DNA of 64,000 bases, taken from Neobacillus pocheonensis (GTDB lineage: Bacteria > Bacillota > Bacilli > Bacillales > Cytobacillaceae). The notes under the pieces were generated by a model. That model ran no database searches. It had not been told where the DNA came from and worked only from the letters and a program-made list of their open reading frames with translations. Numbering within the stretch: the stretch's first letter is position 1; every line of letters starts with the position of its first letter. Both the position numbers and the translations under genes were made by a program. This document shows positions 9,800-18,649 of the stretch, one piece after another. The stretch is from the NCBI GenBank assembly GCA_023702235.1, contig JAMQCR010000001.1:3596001-3660000 (forward strand). The letters run 5' to 3'.

Positions 9800-9882
9800 G
9801 ACTCCTACCAGTAACATGGAATAAATTACTGGTAGGAGTCATTAGTCACTCAGACGGTTTATGGCGAACTCCATCGCCTATT
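9800..9882 (-). promoter_or_regulatory. Fluoride riboswitch with intrinsic terminator
   Basis: On the minus strand the leader reads AGGCGATGGAGTTCGCC (9865-9880), then AAACCG and ACTAATGACTCCTACC, which is the crcB-motif (fluoride riboswitch) core: GGcGATGGaGTTCgCC hairpin, pseudoknot bases and the terminal TGACTCCTAC. It runs straight into a perfect 15-bp inverted repeat (GACTCCTACCAGTAA with its complement, 9800-9840) and a run of seven T. Fluoride binding to the aptamer should prevent that terminator. It lies 43 bases upstream of the first crcB ATG. Confidence 0.93.
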
Positions 9883-10057
9883 TGAATAATAACTATTATA
9901 TACAAAAATTCCTTTTTAATTCAAGCATTATTTGGATATACCTATACCTGTCTATGGAAATTAAGCTCCTTCTTCTTATCCTTGGATCTCTTTAATACTT
10001 TCCCACCTAAAAATGCATGCCCCGTTTTCCTTCTCGGGCGATCTAGTGATGAATTTA

Positions 10058-10342
10058 TTAATATACCCCCGCTATGATCAATAATTGGCGAAGACCTTGT
10101 AGAGCAAATCCCCCTAAATATCTATAGGCGAATAAAGCAATGATTGGAGAAAAATCAATTACGCCTAGAGGCGGGATAAATTTCCTAAAAATCCCCAAAT
10201 AAGGATCCACCAGTTTCCCAATCCAAATACCAAGCTTTGATGAATAGAATCGAGGAAACCACGAACCGAAAATCGATATTAAAATTAACCAATAGTAAAT
10301 ATCAAAAATATACTGTCCAACTTGTAAAATAGTAGAGCCCAA
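10058..10342 (-). CDS. YggT family membrane protein
   Basis: 94 residues from TTG 10342 behind GGGAAG. Two hydrophobic segments (about 12-32 and 68-90) flank the family core WLILISIFGSWFPR and KLVDPYLGIFRKFIPPLG. YggT/YlmG proteins are small membrane proteins linked to osmotic or cell-division functions. Bacillus normally has a copy in the ylm cluster after ftsZ; this one stands alone and may be a second copy. Confidence 0.85.
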   Translation of the reverse strand: MGSTILQVGQYIFDIYYWLILISIFGSWFPRFYSSKLGIWIGKLVDPYLGIFRKFIPPLGVIDFSPIIALFAYRYLGGFALQGLRQLLIIAGVY

Positions 10343-10808
10343 TTTTTACTTCTTCCCATCTATTAAAAATTTTTTTAACAACGTAGTCCATTTGCTTTCA
10401 TTTCACTTCTTCTATACACATATACGATTTATTTTTAATATGGTTTCAATATTATCTTACTTGTTAACTTTTTTAGGATCATTACACTGCCACGTTATTG
10501 CATTAATAAGTGCAGTCAACTCATTTGGAATATAAAAAAGAACCCTGGGTAACAAATGATTTTGTTATCTGAGTTCTCTTCGAACTGGTTGATTTGGTTG
10601 GTTTTTAATATTTTTCTAGAAAAAATTTACGCGGTTGTCTGAAACAGCTTAAAAACTAATAATGATTATAAGGCTTAACAAAATTAACTGTACTAATTCA
10701 AAAGGCTTAATCTAATCCTATGTATAGAGGAACTCAGCCATATGTTTTAACAGGTTCTATTTATTGATTATAATGAGAATAGCATTTAATTTTGAGAGGA
10801 GAACTATC
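10343..10808. repeat. Intergenic region with dispersed hairpin element (copy A, 10537-10582)
   Basis: A 45-base hairpin AGAACCCTGGGTAACAAA ... TTTGTTATCTGAGTTCT lies at 10537-10582. It belongs to a family seen again near 28145, 40230 and 44868; this copy lacks the AATCAAACGTTTGATT palindrome, having a degenerate GGTTGATTTGGTTGG instead. The rest of this 466-base gap holds no gene that I can see. Confidence 0.6.
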
Positions 10809-11738
10809 ATGCTAGTGTTTGACCATACTACAAAACAAATCACTACAGAAAAAGTTCGAAAACCAACTGACCCAGAGGTTGTGTGGATTCGTCTTCGAGA
10901 TCCGGACGCGAGTGAGGTGAAGCACGTTCTTTCCGATTTACTAAAATGTCATCCACTAGTCGTTGAAGATTGTATCAAGCTGAATCAACGTCCAAAGATG
11001 GACCGGTATCAAGATCATATTTTCATATCCTTTTTTGCAATCGACCAACAGCACGAGCCTATTGAAATTGCTTTAGTGGTGGGCGCCAATTATCTAGTCT
11101 CAATATATAAACATGATATTCCGGTATTGGATGAGTTGTACGAGCAATTCAAAAATATTGAGGGGAAAATGGAGTTTCCCGCTCAAATCTTATACCATAT
11201 CATGGATCAATGTGTGGATGAATATGTGATGGTAGTTGATCATCTAGAAGATAAGATTGAAGAATGGGAAGAAGCCATTCATAAAAATCCTTATTCATCA
11301 ATTGCCCAAGAGGTTTTTCGACTTAAGAGAACTACCCATGCGCTAAGGAAGATTTTTATGGAGGAGCGAACGGTATTAAGCAATATTAGCCATCAACGTT
11401 TTCCCTATACTCTTCCAGAGGCAGATGTATACTTCATTGATGTCTTTGACCATATCTCGAGGGTAGTGGATTCGATTGATATGTTCCGTGATTCACTAAC
11501 TAGTCTTCTTGATATGCAAATTTCCATGAAAGGCGATCGAATGAATGAGATCATGAAGACTTTAACGATATGGAGCACGATATTTCTACCCTTGTCTTTT
11601 GTAGTCGGTCTTTATGGGATGAATTTGAAAGGAATTCCTGAATACAGTTGGAATTTTGGCTATGTCTACGTATGGGGAATTATGATCTTCTTAATCTTGA
11701 TTATGGTGGTTTACTTTAAGAAGAAAAAGTGGATATAA
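10809..11738 (+). CDS. corA: CorA family magnesium transporter
   Basis: 309 residues from ATG 10809, nine bases after GAGAGGAG; the frame extends 15 codons upstream without a site. Long acidic/coiled cytoplasmic domain followed by two C-terminal membrane helices. The diagnostic YGMN (GMN filter) follows the first helix at about residue 275, and the C-terminus is the basic KKKKWI. This is a pentameric Mg2+ (or Co2+/Zn2+) channel. It is a single gene on the plus strand. Confidence 0.93.
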   Translation: MLVFDHTTKQITTEKVRKPTDPEVVWIRLRDPDASEVKHVLSDLLKCHPLVVEDCIKLNQRPKMDRYQDHIFISFFAIDQQHEPIEIALVVGANYLVSIYKHDIPVLDELYEQFKNIEGKMEFPAQILYHIMDQCVDEYVMVVDHLEDKIEEWEEAIHKNPYSSIAQEVFRLKRTTHALRKIFMEERTVLSNISHQRFPYTLPEADVYFIDVFDHISRVVDSIDMFRDSLTSLLDMQISMKGDRMNEIMKTLTIWSTIFLPLSFVVGLYGMNLKGIPEYSWNFGYVYVWGIMIFLILIMVVYFKKKKWI

Positions 11739-11887
11739 ATCGTTTAAATAAAAGTGCGAACTTCGAAATTTCTATTAAAGAATGTAAAGAAGAAAATCAA
11801 GTGAATTTCAATCTAGGTCCAGAGAAGAAACAGTCATCGGAGCATCCATTTGTCGGCAGCTATTCATAATGTAATAATTTTAGAAGC

Positions 11888-12102
11888 CCTATCATTCGGA
11901 CTATCACAGGCAATTTCTTGCTTGTCCTGTCCGAATAGCCTCCTCATTCGGACTACCATCGGCTATTTCTTGCTTGTCCTGTCCGAATAGCCCTCTCATT
12001 CGGTACCATCCGCTATTTCTTTGTTGCCCTGTCCGAATAACCTCCTCATTCAGACTATCATCGGCTATTTTTTGCTTGTCCTGTCCGAATGGCCTCCTCA
12101 TT
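11888..12102. repeat. 52-bp tandem array, family 1
   Basis: Four and a fraction copies of a unit reading ATTCGGACT..TCGGCTATTT on one side and CTTGTCCTGTCCGAATAG on the other. The CCGAAT boxes start at 11931, 11983, 12033 and 12085 (periods 52, 50, 52). Each unit is bounded by an inverted pair ATTCGGAC / GTCCGAAT about 27 bases apart, so each can fold. One unit has lost two bases. The remainder of the gap between corA and the next gene (11739-12369) shows nothing else. An open frame crosses the array on the minus strand but only reflects the repeat. Confidence 0.85.
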
Positions 12103-12369
12103 CTTTAGCGTATTTATATGATAAAATATTTGCTAATTTGGCTCCAAATTCACTTCCAAATTAGTAGAAGAATTTGTTGTCTTATTATAATTTTCTTATT
12201 TAAAACTGAACCACTTAGGTTTATTTTATTTTTATTATTAAATAGCTTTTTTAGACTGGATGGCGTAACCTAGTCCATTTCGCTGATACCATTTAAAATA
12301 TAGAAAGCAGCGAATTAAGTAATTAGGACATTCTTTTCAAGAATGTCTCAATTTGAATCCACACTTCTT

Positions 12370-12837
12370 CTAATTTTCATTTACAATAGTTCGTTCCACA
12401 ATTGATTGATAAAAATATATAACAATTGCTGTTACAACTGACAATATGTAGAAATGTTTAGGTCGCATTTTCTTAAACTCGAAAACCCCAACTTTAGTAA
12501 AGAATTTCACTATATAAAAGATGAAAAAGTAGTCAACAACAATATTTGTTATAAGGTATTTAAAAAAGTTTCTGTATGTTAGCTTAAAAATCCAAATTGT
12601 AACTATAAAAAATAGTCCTAGAAGGTAAGAAAAATCTAAACGATATTTTGGAAATAAAGCATTTTTAACCTTCCACCATTTATTTCTATCAGCAATTTCA
12701 CTTAAAAAACTGAAGACATAACCAACAAAAGTTGCGATAGGAAGAAAACGAACAAAAGATTTTTTTCCCATTAAGGGAGTGCTTAACCAAGGGATAACTA
12801 ATGTACAAAATGATAATGCCTTTCTTTTATCAATCAT
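12370..12837 (-). CDS. Membrane protein of unknown function
   Basis: 155 residues, ATG 12837 after GGGGG. Four or five hydrophobic segments (about 10-25, 30-46, 68-88, 95-115, 130-148) alternate with short basic loops. I do not recognise the family. It stands alone on the minus strand between the 52-bp array and a VOC-protein remnant, with a typical AT-rich composition. Confidence 0.6.
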   Translation of the reverse strand: MIDKRKALSFCTLVIPWLSTPLMGKKSFVRFLPIATFVGYVFSFLSEIADRNKWWKVKNALFPKYRLDFSYLLGLFFIVTIWIFKLTYRNFFKYLITNIVVDYFFIFYIVKFFTKVGVFEFKKMRPKHFYILSVVTAIVIYFYQSIVERTIVNEN

Positions 12838-13037
12838 AGGACCCCCAACATATTAGTTATTTAAATTTAATTTTCTACTAACATATACTTTTTATTCTTC
12901 CATGAGGCTGCATAGTAAAGTAATTGGTTTAGGAACCGATACGGAAATTAGCCGCACTAATTTTTATTACGATGTCACTACTCCGGTTTACCAGGCACCG
13001 TAATTTTAATCCATTCTGTGAATAAAGTAGGAATCAT

Positions 13038-13205
13038 TTATAAGAATGCCCCGTCACGGTTCATGTGAAGGGACATTCTTTTTTTGGGTATCCCGTGGAG
13101 AAAATAAAATCCTTGTGTCGGCAGTCCTAGTCCGTCGCGATAGAATTCTAACGACCTTTCCAAATCATCTACACCCAATGTAATTACCGTAATACGTGGT
13201 TTCAT
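13038..13205 (-). pseudogene. VOC/glyoxalase-family protein, N-terminal remnant
   Basis: ATG 13205 has an excellent AAAGGAGG site and begins KPRITVITLGVDDLERSLEF, then YRDGLGLPTQG, the first beta-alpha unit of the vicinal-oxygen-chelate (glyoxalase/bleomycin-resistance) fold. After residue 36 the similarity stops and the frame runs into a terminator-like hairpin (AAGAATGCCCCGTC ... GGGACATTCTT, 13040-13085) that supplies the remaining codons. The family is about 130-140 residues, so at least 90 are missing. It looks like a deletion that joined the gene start to its own terminator. Confidence 0.7.
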
Positions 13206-13297
13206 TGAATTCCTCCTTTTATAATAAGAGCTACATCTAGAAGAATTTCCAGTTGTATATGACAATTTAACCAAACCTTCAGCCCTTATTTTTTAAG

Positions 13298-13352
13298 TTT
13301 ATCAGCGAATGTAAAATGTTTATCAGTGGATCCAGCTATTTTATAGCGAATC
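13298..13352 (+). repeat. 21-bp periodic repeat, downstream of hydrolase
   Basis: TTTATCAGCGAAT at 13298, TTTATCAGTGGAT at 13319 and TTTATAGCGAAT at 13340: three diverged copies exactly 21 bases apart. The same motif with the same period occurs at 14561-14645 on the other side of the hydrolase gene. Confidence 0.7.
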
Positions 13353-13415
13353 GCTTTTTCATGATAAAGGACATCCTTATTTTAATGAATAAGCACTTCA
13401 TAATTTCATTTTTAA

Positions 13416-14243
13416 CTATGCTCGTTTCTTGTCTAACCAACCGACCATGTCCGCCAAAAATTGTTCCCGGCCCAAATCATCAAACGGACGGTGTCGCATT
13501 GAAGGGTATTCCCACTTCTGTTTGTCCTGAGAACCGACTGAGTTATAAAACTGGCGCAGCTTCGTTGGCGGCGTAATTTCATCATCAAGTCCGAACTGCA
13601 ACAAAAACGGATGCTGAATAGACTGTGCTTCATTTGTAAGACGTACTACGGTCTGCATTAAACCACGTCCCAAGCCAGGAGTTACCGTATTATGACGCAA
13701 ATCGTCGGAACTAAGCCTGGAAATCACTTCAGGGTCTTTGGTTAACACTTCTAGATTACCATGTTTTTCAATACTGTAATCTGATTTAAGCTTTCCCATT
13801 AAGCTGACCAGTAATTTTTCCGTACGAGTCACTTCATAAGAGGTAGCAGGAGCAATAGCAATAATTCCATCAAGGCCATCACCGTGGTCTAAGGAATAAT
13901 CAAGGACAATCACTCCCCCAAGACTATGTCCCGCAATATATAGCGGAAGCCCAGAAAGCTCCGAAGATACCAGCTTTCGAAACTCGTGTAAATCTCCTCG
14001 ATATTCCGCCCATGTTCGAATATATCCCCTTTTACCGGGACTTTTTCCATGTCCCCGCAAATCAAAGGCGTAAACGACATAATCATGATTTGCCAAACAT
14101 GCACTTAGGTTTTGCAGTCCGCCGCTATGGTCACCATGTCCGTGAACTAAAATAACGGCTGCTTTTGGAGCCGCTTCTGGTTTAAAGACACGATAAAAAA
14201 GTTCGACCTCATTAACTCCATAAAAAGTCGCTTCTGTTGTCAT
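13416..14243 (-). CDS. Alpha/beta hydrolase (monoacylglycerol lipase type)
   Basis: 275 residues, ATG 14243 after CAAGGAGGG. Serine hydrolase of the lysophospholipase/monoacylglycerol-lipase group: oxyanion-hole HGHGDHSGG (about 35-43), VVYAFDLRGHGKSPGKRG, nucleophile elbow GHSLGG (about 105-110), acid in FGLDDEITPP (about 220) and histidine in MRHRPFDD (about 250). No signal peptide, so cytoplasmic or membrane-associated. The likely substrates are monoacylglycerols or lysophospholipids. Single gene, flanked on both sides by 21-bp periodic repeats. Confidence 0.88.
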   Translation of the reverse strand: MTTEATFYGVNEVELFYRVFKPEAAPKAAVILVHGHGDHSGGLQNLSACLANHDYVVYAFDLRGHGKSPGKRGYIRTWAEYRGDLHEFRKLVSSELSGLPLYIAGHSLGGVIVLDYSLDHGDGLDGIIAIAPATSYEVTRTEKLLVSLMGKLKSDYSIEKHGNLEVLTKDPEVISRLSSDDLRHNTVTPGLGRGLMQTVVRLTNEAQSIQHPFLLQFGLDDEITPPTKLRQFYNSVGSQDKQKWEYPSMRHRPFDDLGREQFLADMVGWLDKKRA

Positions 14244-14728
14244 GTTGGGAATCCCTCCTTGAACTTTCTTTTATATCATAAATTTCATTGAACCCCTTAC
14301 TGTCTTCTGCATTTCTATAAAATTCTTCAAAAAGAGGAATCACACCTTCTTTCAATTGCGATTCAGCAGATATAAAAGATACCTAAGTTAAATATTTATG
14401 TTAATTACTATGTATCTTAGGACTGTTTCCTTTTCTATACCTATATGATGGGCTAAAATCTCAACAGTCCGGTAAAATTCCGATGGCAATTGGGCATTAT
14501 TATTTTGATTATATGCAACTTTTCAAAGAACTTAATCCATTCTGAAGGGCTGAAAATTGCTTTATCAGCGAATTGGTTTAGAATATCGGCGAATATCTGG
14601 GTTTTATCAGCGGAAATCACTATTTTATCAGCGAATCCAAATTATGCGATTCTCTCACATACTTGACCTTATTCTGGTTAAATTACAATTGAATCGGATT
14701 TTATAACAAATACCAGGGGGCAGATAAG
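14244..14728. repeat. Intergenic region: coding remnant and second 21-bp repeat
   Basis: TTTATCAGCG starts at 14561, 14603 and 14624, and a variant ATATCGGCG falls at the missing 21-base step near 14582, giving four copies in phase. On the minus strand at about 14399-14500 a short stretch reads AQLPSEFYRTVEILAHHIG and IEKETVLRYI, which looks like the end of a decayed coding sequence. At 14250-14390 another reads QLKEGVIPLFEEFYRNAED. I cannot identify either parent gene. Confidence 0.45.
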
Positions 14729-14860
14729 ATGCAAAAAGATAAAAAGAATACGACGAATGTTCAATTAAAAAATGCTAAACAAAGTCAGGCGGAACAAACT
14801 TTAAAAGAAACAGACCATATTAAAGATTATGACCGAGCATGGGAAGATGACCGTCTATAA
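14729..14860 (+). CDS. Small hydrophilic protein, 43 residues
   Basis: ATG 14729 follows CAGGGGG. The product is highly charged (about one third Lys/Asp/Glu), has no Cys or membrane segment, and ends DYDRAWEDDRL. Its last codons and stop form the left arm of a perfect terminator (GATGACCGTC / GACGGTCATC). That arrangement, a good site and a terminator over the stop, argues that it is a real gene. It resembles the small hydrophilic proteins common in Bacillus, some of them spore-associated, but I cannot assign a family. Confidence 0.6.
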   Translation: MQKDKKNTTNVQLKNAKQSQAEQTLKETDHIKDYDRAWEDDRL

Positions 14861-14877
14861 GACGGTCATCTTTTTTT
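14845..14877 (+). terminator. Terminator overlapping the small-gene stop
   Basis: Perfect 10-bp arms GATGACCGTC / GACGGTCATC, a TATAA loop that contains the stop codon, and seven T residues. Confidence 0.9.
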
Positions 14878-15189
14878 CGCTAGAAATCTAATCAAACGTT
14901 TGTTTAGTTTTTTTACTAATTTTGTATCTAATCTCTAGTTTAATGCAAAAGCCTAGAAGTATTTCTCTTGTTTGTCTGAATTCATGTTTAATTAAAGAAT
15001 GATTTACAATTCAATAACACCTAGGTCATATTTTATTAACAAAATAACGCTATAGTATTTATAGCGGGGATAGCATGTGTGGCTATCATGGTATATGGCG
15101 TAGGAGGAGCCAATACAGAAAGAAACAGCACCCTTTAAGCGGATGCTGCCTATGAATAATTTACACTTAAATGATTCCAGATCTACAGC
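14861..15189. repeat. Intergenic region with palindrome copy (14888-14906)
   Basis: CTAATCAAACGTTTGTTTAG at 14888-14906 is a slightly diverged copy of the AATCAAACGTTTGATT palindrome found three to four more times in the window. It sits just after a terminator and before a T run. Beyond it I see only a short in-frame glycine-rich stretch around 15065-15140 without a convincing start. Confidence 0.5.
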
Positions 15190-15666
15190 CTAGCCATTCT
15201 GTGGCATCTTTAACTGAACATCGTTCTCACGTCTATCACTCAATTTAAATACAAGGATGCCACCTACGATGACCAGTACACCTGCCAACTTGTTGATGGA
15301 AAAAGGAACCTTATCTAGACCCATCCAGCCCATTGAGTCCCATAGTAAACCAAACGCAAGCTGCGATGTCAGAGAGATAGAAATAGCATAGGTTGGACCG
15401 AGCAGCTTGATGCCCTTCACTAGACAGGTTACCACTCCGATTCCGATTAAACCACTGAACCAATACCAGGTCTTCATATTTTGTAAATCAAATAGATGTT
15501 TACCTTCAACGAATAGGCCAATCGTAAATGAAGCCAGGAATCCCAATCCTAAAACTAATGCTGTCGTCGTCCATGACCCCGCGTTTGCATTGACCTTACT
15601 GTTAAAAATATTCTGCAAGCCGACAAGCGACCCTGCAATAATCGCTAGAAATAATCCAAGAATCAT
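15190..15666 (-). CDS. DUF606/YdcZ-type DMT transporter, short
   Basis: 158 residues from ATG 15666 after AGAGGAGTG. Five hydrophobic helices; begins LFLAIIAGSLVGLQNIFNSK, with LVKGIKLLGPTYAISISLTS in the fourth segment, the half-size (five-helix) pattern of the DUF606 branch of the drug/metabolite transporter superfamily. Such half-size proteins work as dimers. It lies 25 bases after the Crp-type regulator, which in turn follows a second DUF606 gene, so the two half-transporters probably assemble together. The substrate is unknown. Confidence 0.85.
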   Translation of the reverse strand: MILGLFLAIIAGSLVGLQNIFNSKVNANAGSWTTTALVLGLGFLASFTIGLFVEGKHLFDLQNMKTWYWFSGLIGIGVVTCLVKGIKLLGPTYAISISLTSQLAFGLLWDSMGWMGLDKVPFSINKLAGVLVIVGGILVFKLSDRRENDVQLKMPQNG

Positions 15667-15691
15667 ACCTTATACACTCCTCTATGTTGAG

Positions 15692-16390
15692 TTATTCGTA
15701 GATGTTGCCACTAGCCAGAGACCGTAGTCCTTCCCTGTCCTTAATTAAGATGAACCCTTTGCTGCGCTCAACCAGCCCATCCGTACAAAACTGATGAATG
15801 ACCCGGTTCAGATGCCGATAGCTGGTTCCTATTAAGTTCGCTGTATCCGTTAATCTGGATGTGCTTAGCCGCCCTTTTAGCGGTGAATCGTGTTCATCAA
15901 ACGTGACAGATAATAAATAACTTGCTAATCGCACTTCCACCGGATACATCAAATTAAAGCTCATAGAATTGTTTTTAAGGTAAAACTTATGTGTAATGAT
16001 GTTTAGTAAAAATTGCAATAGTGGAGAATAATCTTTTGCGAATTTTTTTAACATACTATGATGAACACCAATCATACAGACGGAAGAAACTGCCTCCACC
16101 GTATTGATAATGTCAATTCCCTGTACGTATTCAATGTCCCCAATTACCTCAAGCGGGGTCTTAAAGGAGAGAATGAGTGTTTTGCCTTCTGCCGAAGTGG
16201 TGTAGACTTTAATTTTTCCCATAACAAGGACATACAAATACTGGGAAGTTTCACCTTGGGAACAGATGTATTCCCCTTGTTCGAAGCTGTACAGCGACAA
16301 ATACGGCATTATTTCTTCATTAAAAATGGACTCTATTTGATGAGCCTGCAAATAATGATGCAGTAACTCACGATCTTTGATTTCTTTCAT
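15692..16390 (-). CDS. Crp/Fnr family regulator (YeiL-like)
   Basis: 232 residues from ATG 16390, ten or more bases after GTGGAGG. Residues about 25-130 are a cyclic-nucleotide-binding-type beta barrel (FEQGEYICSQGETSQYLYVL, then MGKIKVYTTSAEGKTLILSF); a long dimer helix follows, then a winged HTH (RLTDTANLIGTSYRHLNRVI, about 185-205). No cysteine cluster for an FNR iron-sulfur centre is present. It lies in the middle of an operon between two DUF606 transporter genes. A 14-bp perfect palindrome upstream of the operon is a candidate target. Confidence 0.85.
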   Translation of the reverse strand: MKEIKDRELLHHYLQAHQIESIFNEEIMPYLSLYSFEQGEYICSQGETSQYLYVLVMGKIKVYTTSAEGKTLILSFKTPLEVIGDIEYVQGIDIINTVEAVSSVCMIGVHHSMLKKFAKDYSPLLQFLLNIITHKFYLKNNSMSFNLMYPVEVRLASYLLSVTFDEHDSPLKGRLSTSRLTDTANLIGTSYRHLNRVIHQFCTDGLVERSKGFILIKDREGLRSLASGNIYE

Positions 16391-16420
16391 TTCCCGATTT
16401 TACCTCCACTGTTACACAAA

Positions 16421-16846
16421 TCAATACCGTAGGATTACCACACCTGCTATCATCATTCCGATTCCGATAAATTGTGGCAGTCTCATCTTCTGCTTCACCA
16501 TACCGAACCATCCATTCCTATCAATTAAAAAGGTCAGACCCAGCTGGGCTATCAATAGAGCAGACGTAGAAAAGGTAACACCAACGTAATGAATAGCGGT
16601 GACATTGCTGAAAATAACTATCGCCCCGAAGGCACCCCCAGCCAAATATAACTTTTTGACTTGCTTTAACCCTTTCCAGTTTCTGTCCCGAACAAACATC
16701 AAAAGAATCAAGGCCATAATAAATCCGGTGAACTGGGTAATTGTTGCCGTCTGCCAGGTGCCAATATCTTGACTAATCCGAGAATTAGCCACTCCTTGCA
16801 GGGTAATAAAAGCCCCGCCCAAAAATGCAAATAAGCTCCCTCTCAT
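16421..16846 (-). CDS. DUF606/YdcZ-type DMT transporter, short
   Basis: 141 residues from ATG 16846 behind GGGGAGAG. Five hydrophobic helices; starts LFAFLGGAFITLQGVANSRI and has IHYVGVTFSTSALLIAQLGL near the fourth segment, as in half-size DUF606 transporters. First gene of the DUF606-Crp-DUF606 operon (30 bases to the regulator). Probably the partner subunit of the third gene. Confidence 0.85.
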   Translation of the reverse strand: MRGSLFAFLGGAFITLQGVANSRISQDIGTWQTATITQFTGFIMALILLMFVRDRNWKGLKQVKKLYLAGGAFGAIVIFSNVTAIHYVGVTFSTSALLIAQLGLTFLIDRNGWFGMVKQKMRLPQFIGIGMMIAGVVILRY

Positions 16847-17193
16847 TCTTTCTCTCCCCTATCGTCTAGATTTATAAATTAATTAAATGATAAATCCAGG
16901 TATTTCGGGAAGGACATATGTCCTAAAAGGGCCAAAGATTGAAAATATGTCTTTTTCCAATAGCGTTTCCCACAATTAATAAAAGTCCCTATTTTTAGGG
17001 TGGAGCTTGGCTATCCGACAGTTATGCTACGCTACGGTAGCTTATAATGGTTCTAGGCGACCGTCTCCTTCAAAATTTAATTCTAATGTTATGAATATAA
17101 AAATGCTTGCCTTAGTGTAAATTCTAACGCATATAATTAACAAAACAAATAAAGATTACAACTATCTTAATTAAATATTCAGGAGGAATTTAT
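16847..17193. promoter_or_regulatory. Intergenic region with 14-bp palindrome (16911-16924)
   Basis: AGGACATATGTCCT at 16911-16924 is a perfect palindrome about 65 bases upstream of the DUF606-Crp-DUF606 operon start. It has the two-fold symmetry expected of a Crp/Fnr-type site although it is not the TGTGA-N6-TCACA consensus. A GC-richer stretch at 17010-17080 containing GCTACGCTACGGTAGC and GGCGACCGTC is not explained by any gene; I could not match it to a known RNA. Confidence 0.45.
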
Positions 17194-17955
17194 ATGAATT
17201 ACACTGTGATAACTGGAGCAAGCTCAGGTATAGGTTTGGAAGCCGCACTCGCTTTTGCTTCTCGTGGGAAAAACTTAATCCTTGTAGCTCGCAGGAAAGA
17301 AAATCTGGAAAAATTAAAATCAGAGATTGCATTTATCAATCCAAACCTAGATGTTGTTATTCGAACAACCGATTTATCAATCACTGAGAATGCTTATAAA
17401 CTTTACGAAAATCTTCATGATTTCCAAATTGAAACGTGGATTAACAATGCAGGATTCGGGAACTTTGACTCAGTTACTGAACAAAATTTAAGCAAAATTG
17501 AGGCTATGTTACACTTGAATATAGAGTCATTAACAATCCTTACTTCTCTTTATGTCCGTGACTATTCAAATGCCGAAGGGACTCAACTCATTAATGTATC
17601 ATCAGGTGGCGGATATACAATTGTTGCAAATGCTATTACCTACTGTGCAACTAAATTTTACGTAAGTGCATTTACGGAAGGACTCGCTCACGAACTTAAG
17701 TCAACGGGGGCGAACATGCAAGTAAAAGTTTTGGCTCCTGCTGCAACTGAAACAGAGTTCGCAAAACGTTCATTTGATCTAGACGAATTCCAATATGAAG
17801 GTGTTGTACCGAAGTTTCACACCTCAAAACAAATGGCAGGATTTATGCTTGACCTTTATGATAGCGATAAAGTAGTAGGGATTGTTGATGGATATACCTA
17901 TGAATTCAAGCTTAGAGACCCTATTTTTAACTATGCGGTAAGAACAACGAAATGA
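17194..17955 (+). CDS. SDR family oxidoreductase
   Basis: 253 residues, ATG 17194 with CAGGAGGAA. Classical short-chain dehydrogenase: cofactor loop [10 protein letters not shown] (about 6-15), NNAG in INNAGFGNF (about 86), catalytic Ser in INVSSGGG (about 137) and YxxxK in YCATKFYV (about 150-154). The basic [11 protein letters not shown] after beta 2 favours NADPH. The substrate is unknown. It is followed within 45 bases by an acetyltransferase gene on the same strand, which ends in a terminator, so the two form an operon. Confidence 0.9.
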   Translation: MNYTVITGASSGIGLEAALAFASRGKNLILVARRKENLEKLKSEIAFINPNLDVVIRTTDLSITENAYKLYENLHDFQIETWINNAGFGNFDSVTEQNLSKIEAMLHLNIESLTILTSLYVRDYSNAEGTQLINVSSGGGYTIVANAITYCATKFYVSAFTEGLAHELKSTGANMQVKVLAPAATETEFAKRSFDLDEFQYEGVVPKFHTSKQMAGFMLDLYDSDKVVGIVDGYTYEFKLRDPIFNYAVRTTK

Positions 17956-17998
17956 GATAAAAACAATCGTTTTATATTTGATGAGGAGATTCGACCAA

Positions 17999-18559
17999 AT
18001 GAAATCTGAAAAAGCAAAAATGTTGAACGGCGATTTTTATGATCCCGCCTCCCCAGAATTACTTAAAGAAAGATTAAACGCTCGAAGACTAACCAGGCTT
18101 TACAATCAAACACTCGAAACTGATGAAAATAATAGAACCGAACTTTTAAAAAAACTGTTCGGTTCAACTGGAAGAAATCTATACATAGAACCATCGTTTC
18201 GTTGTGATTATGGCTACAATATTCACGTTGGTGAAAATTTCTATGCAAATTTTGATTGTGTATTTTTGGATGTTTGTGAAATTAGAATAGGAGATAACTG
18301 CTTTATTGCACCAGGAGTACACATTTATACAGCCACTCATCCATTAAACCCAAATGAAAGAATATCGGGTGCAGAATACGGAATTCCAGTAACAATCGGG
18401 CAAAATGTATGGATTGGCGGGAGAGCGGTAATAAACCCTGGAGTTAAAATAGGTAACAATGTCGTTATCGCTTCTGGAGCTGTCGTAACAAAAGATCTAC
18501 CAGATAATGTTGTCGCAGGTGGAAACCCTGCAAAAATAATTAAAAAAATTGTCGTATAG
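17999..18559 (+). CDS. Maltose/galactoside O-acetyltransferase family
   Basis: 186 residues from ATG 17999, ten bases after GAGGAG; a TTG upstream at 17978 lacks a site. N-terminal sugar-acetyltransferase cap ([18 protein letters not shown]), then left-handed beta-helix hexapeptide repeats (about 60-180) with the catalytic His in [14 protein letters not shown] and the acetyl-CoA loop [17 protein letters not shown]. Full length for Maa/LacA. Transfers acetyl from acetyl-CoA to a sugar hydroxyl. Second gene of the SDR operon. Confidence 0.9.
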   Translation: MKSEKAKMLNGDFYDPASPELLKERLNARRLTRLYNQTLETDENNRTELLKKLFGSTGRNLYIEPSFRCDYGYNIHVGENFYANFDCVFLDVCEIRIGDNCFIAPGVHIYTATHPLNPNERISGAEYGIPVTIGQNVWIGGRAVINPGVKIGNNVVIASGAVVTKDLPDNVVAGGNPAKIIKKIVV

Positions 18560-18622
18560 GATAGCTTAAAATATCGGCCTGTTGAACAAGTGGGTGTTTC
18601 AATTGAATAGGAAATGAATCTT

Positions 18623-18649
18623 AACGACAGTTAGTAACTGTCGTTTTTC
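18623..18649 (+). terminator. Terminator of the SDR-acetyltransferase operon
   Basis: Arms AACGACAGTTA / AACTGTCGTT with a tight loop followed by TTTT. It overlaps the 3' end of the convergent gene. Confidence 0.75.

Noticed and set aside
11904..12101. 65-codon open frame on the minus strand
   Set aside because: It is made entirely of the 52-bp repeat, 52 not being a multiple of three, and has no ribosome site of its own.
11888..12102. CRISPR array
   Set aside because: The whole 52-base unit repeats and there are no unique spacers; no cas genes are in the window. The same holds for 56945-57152.
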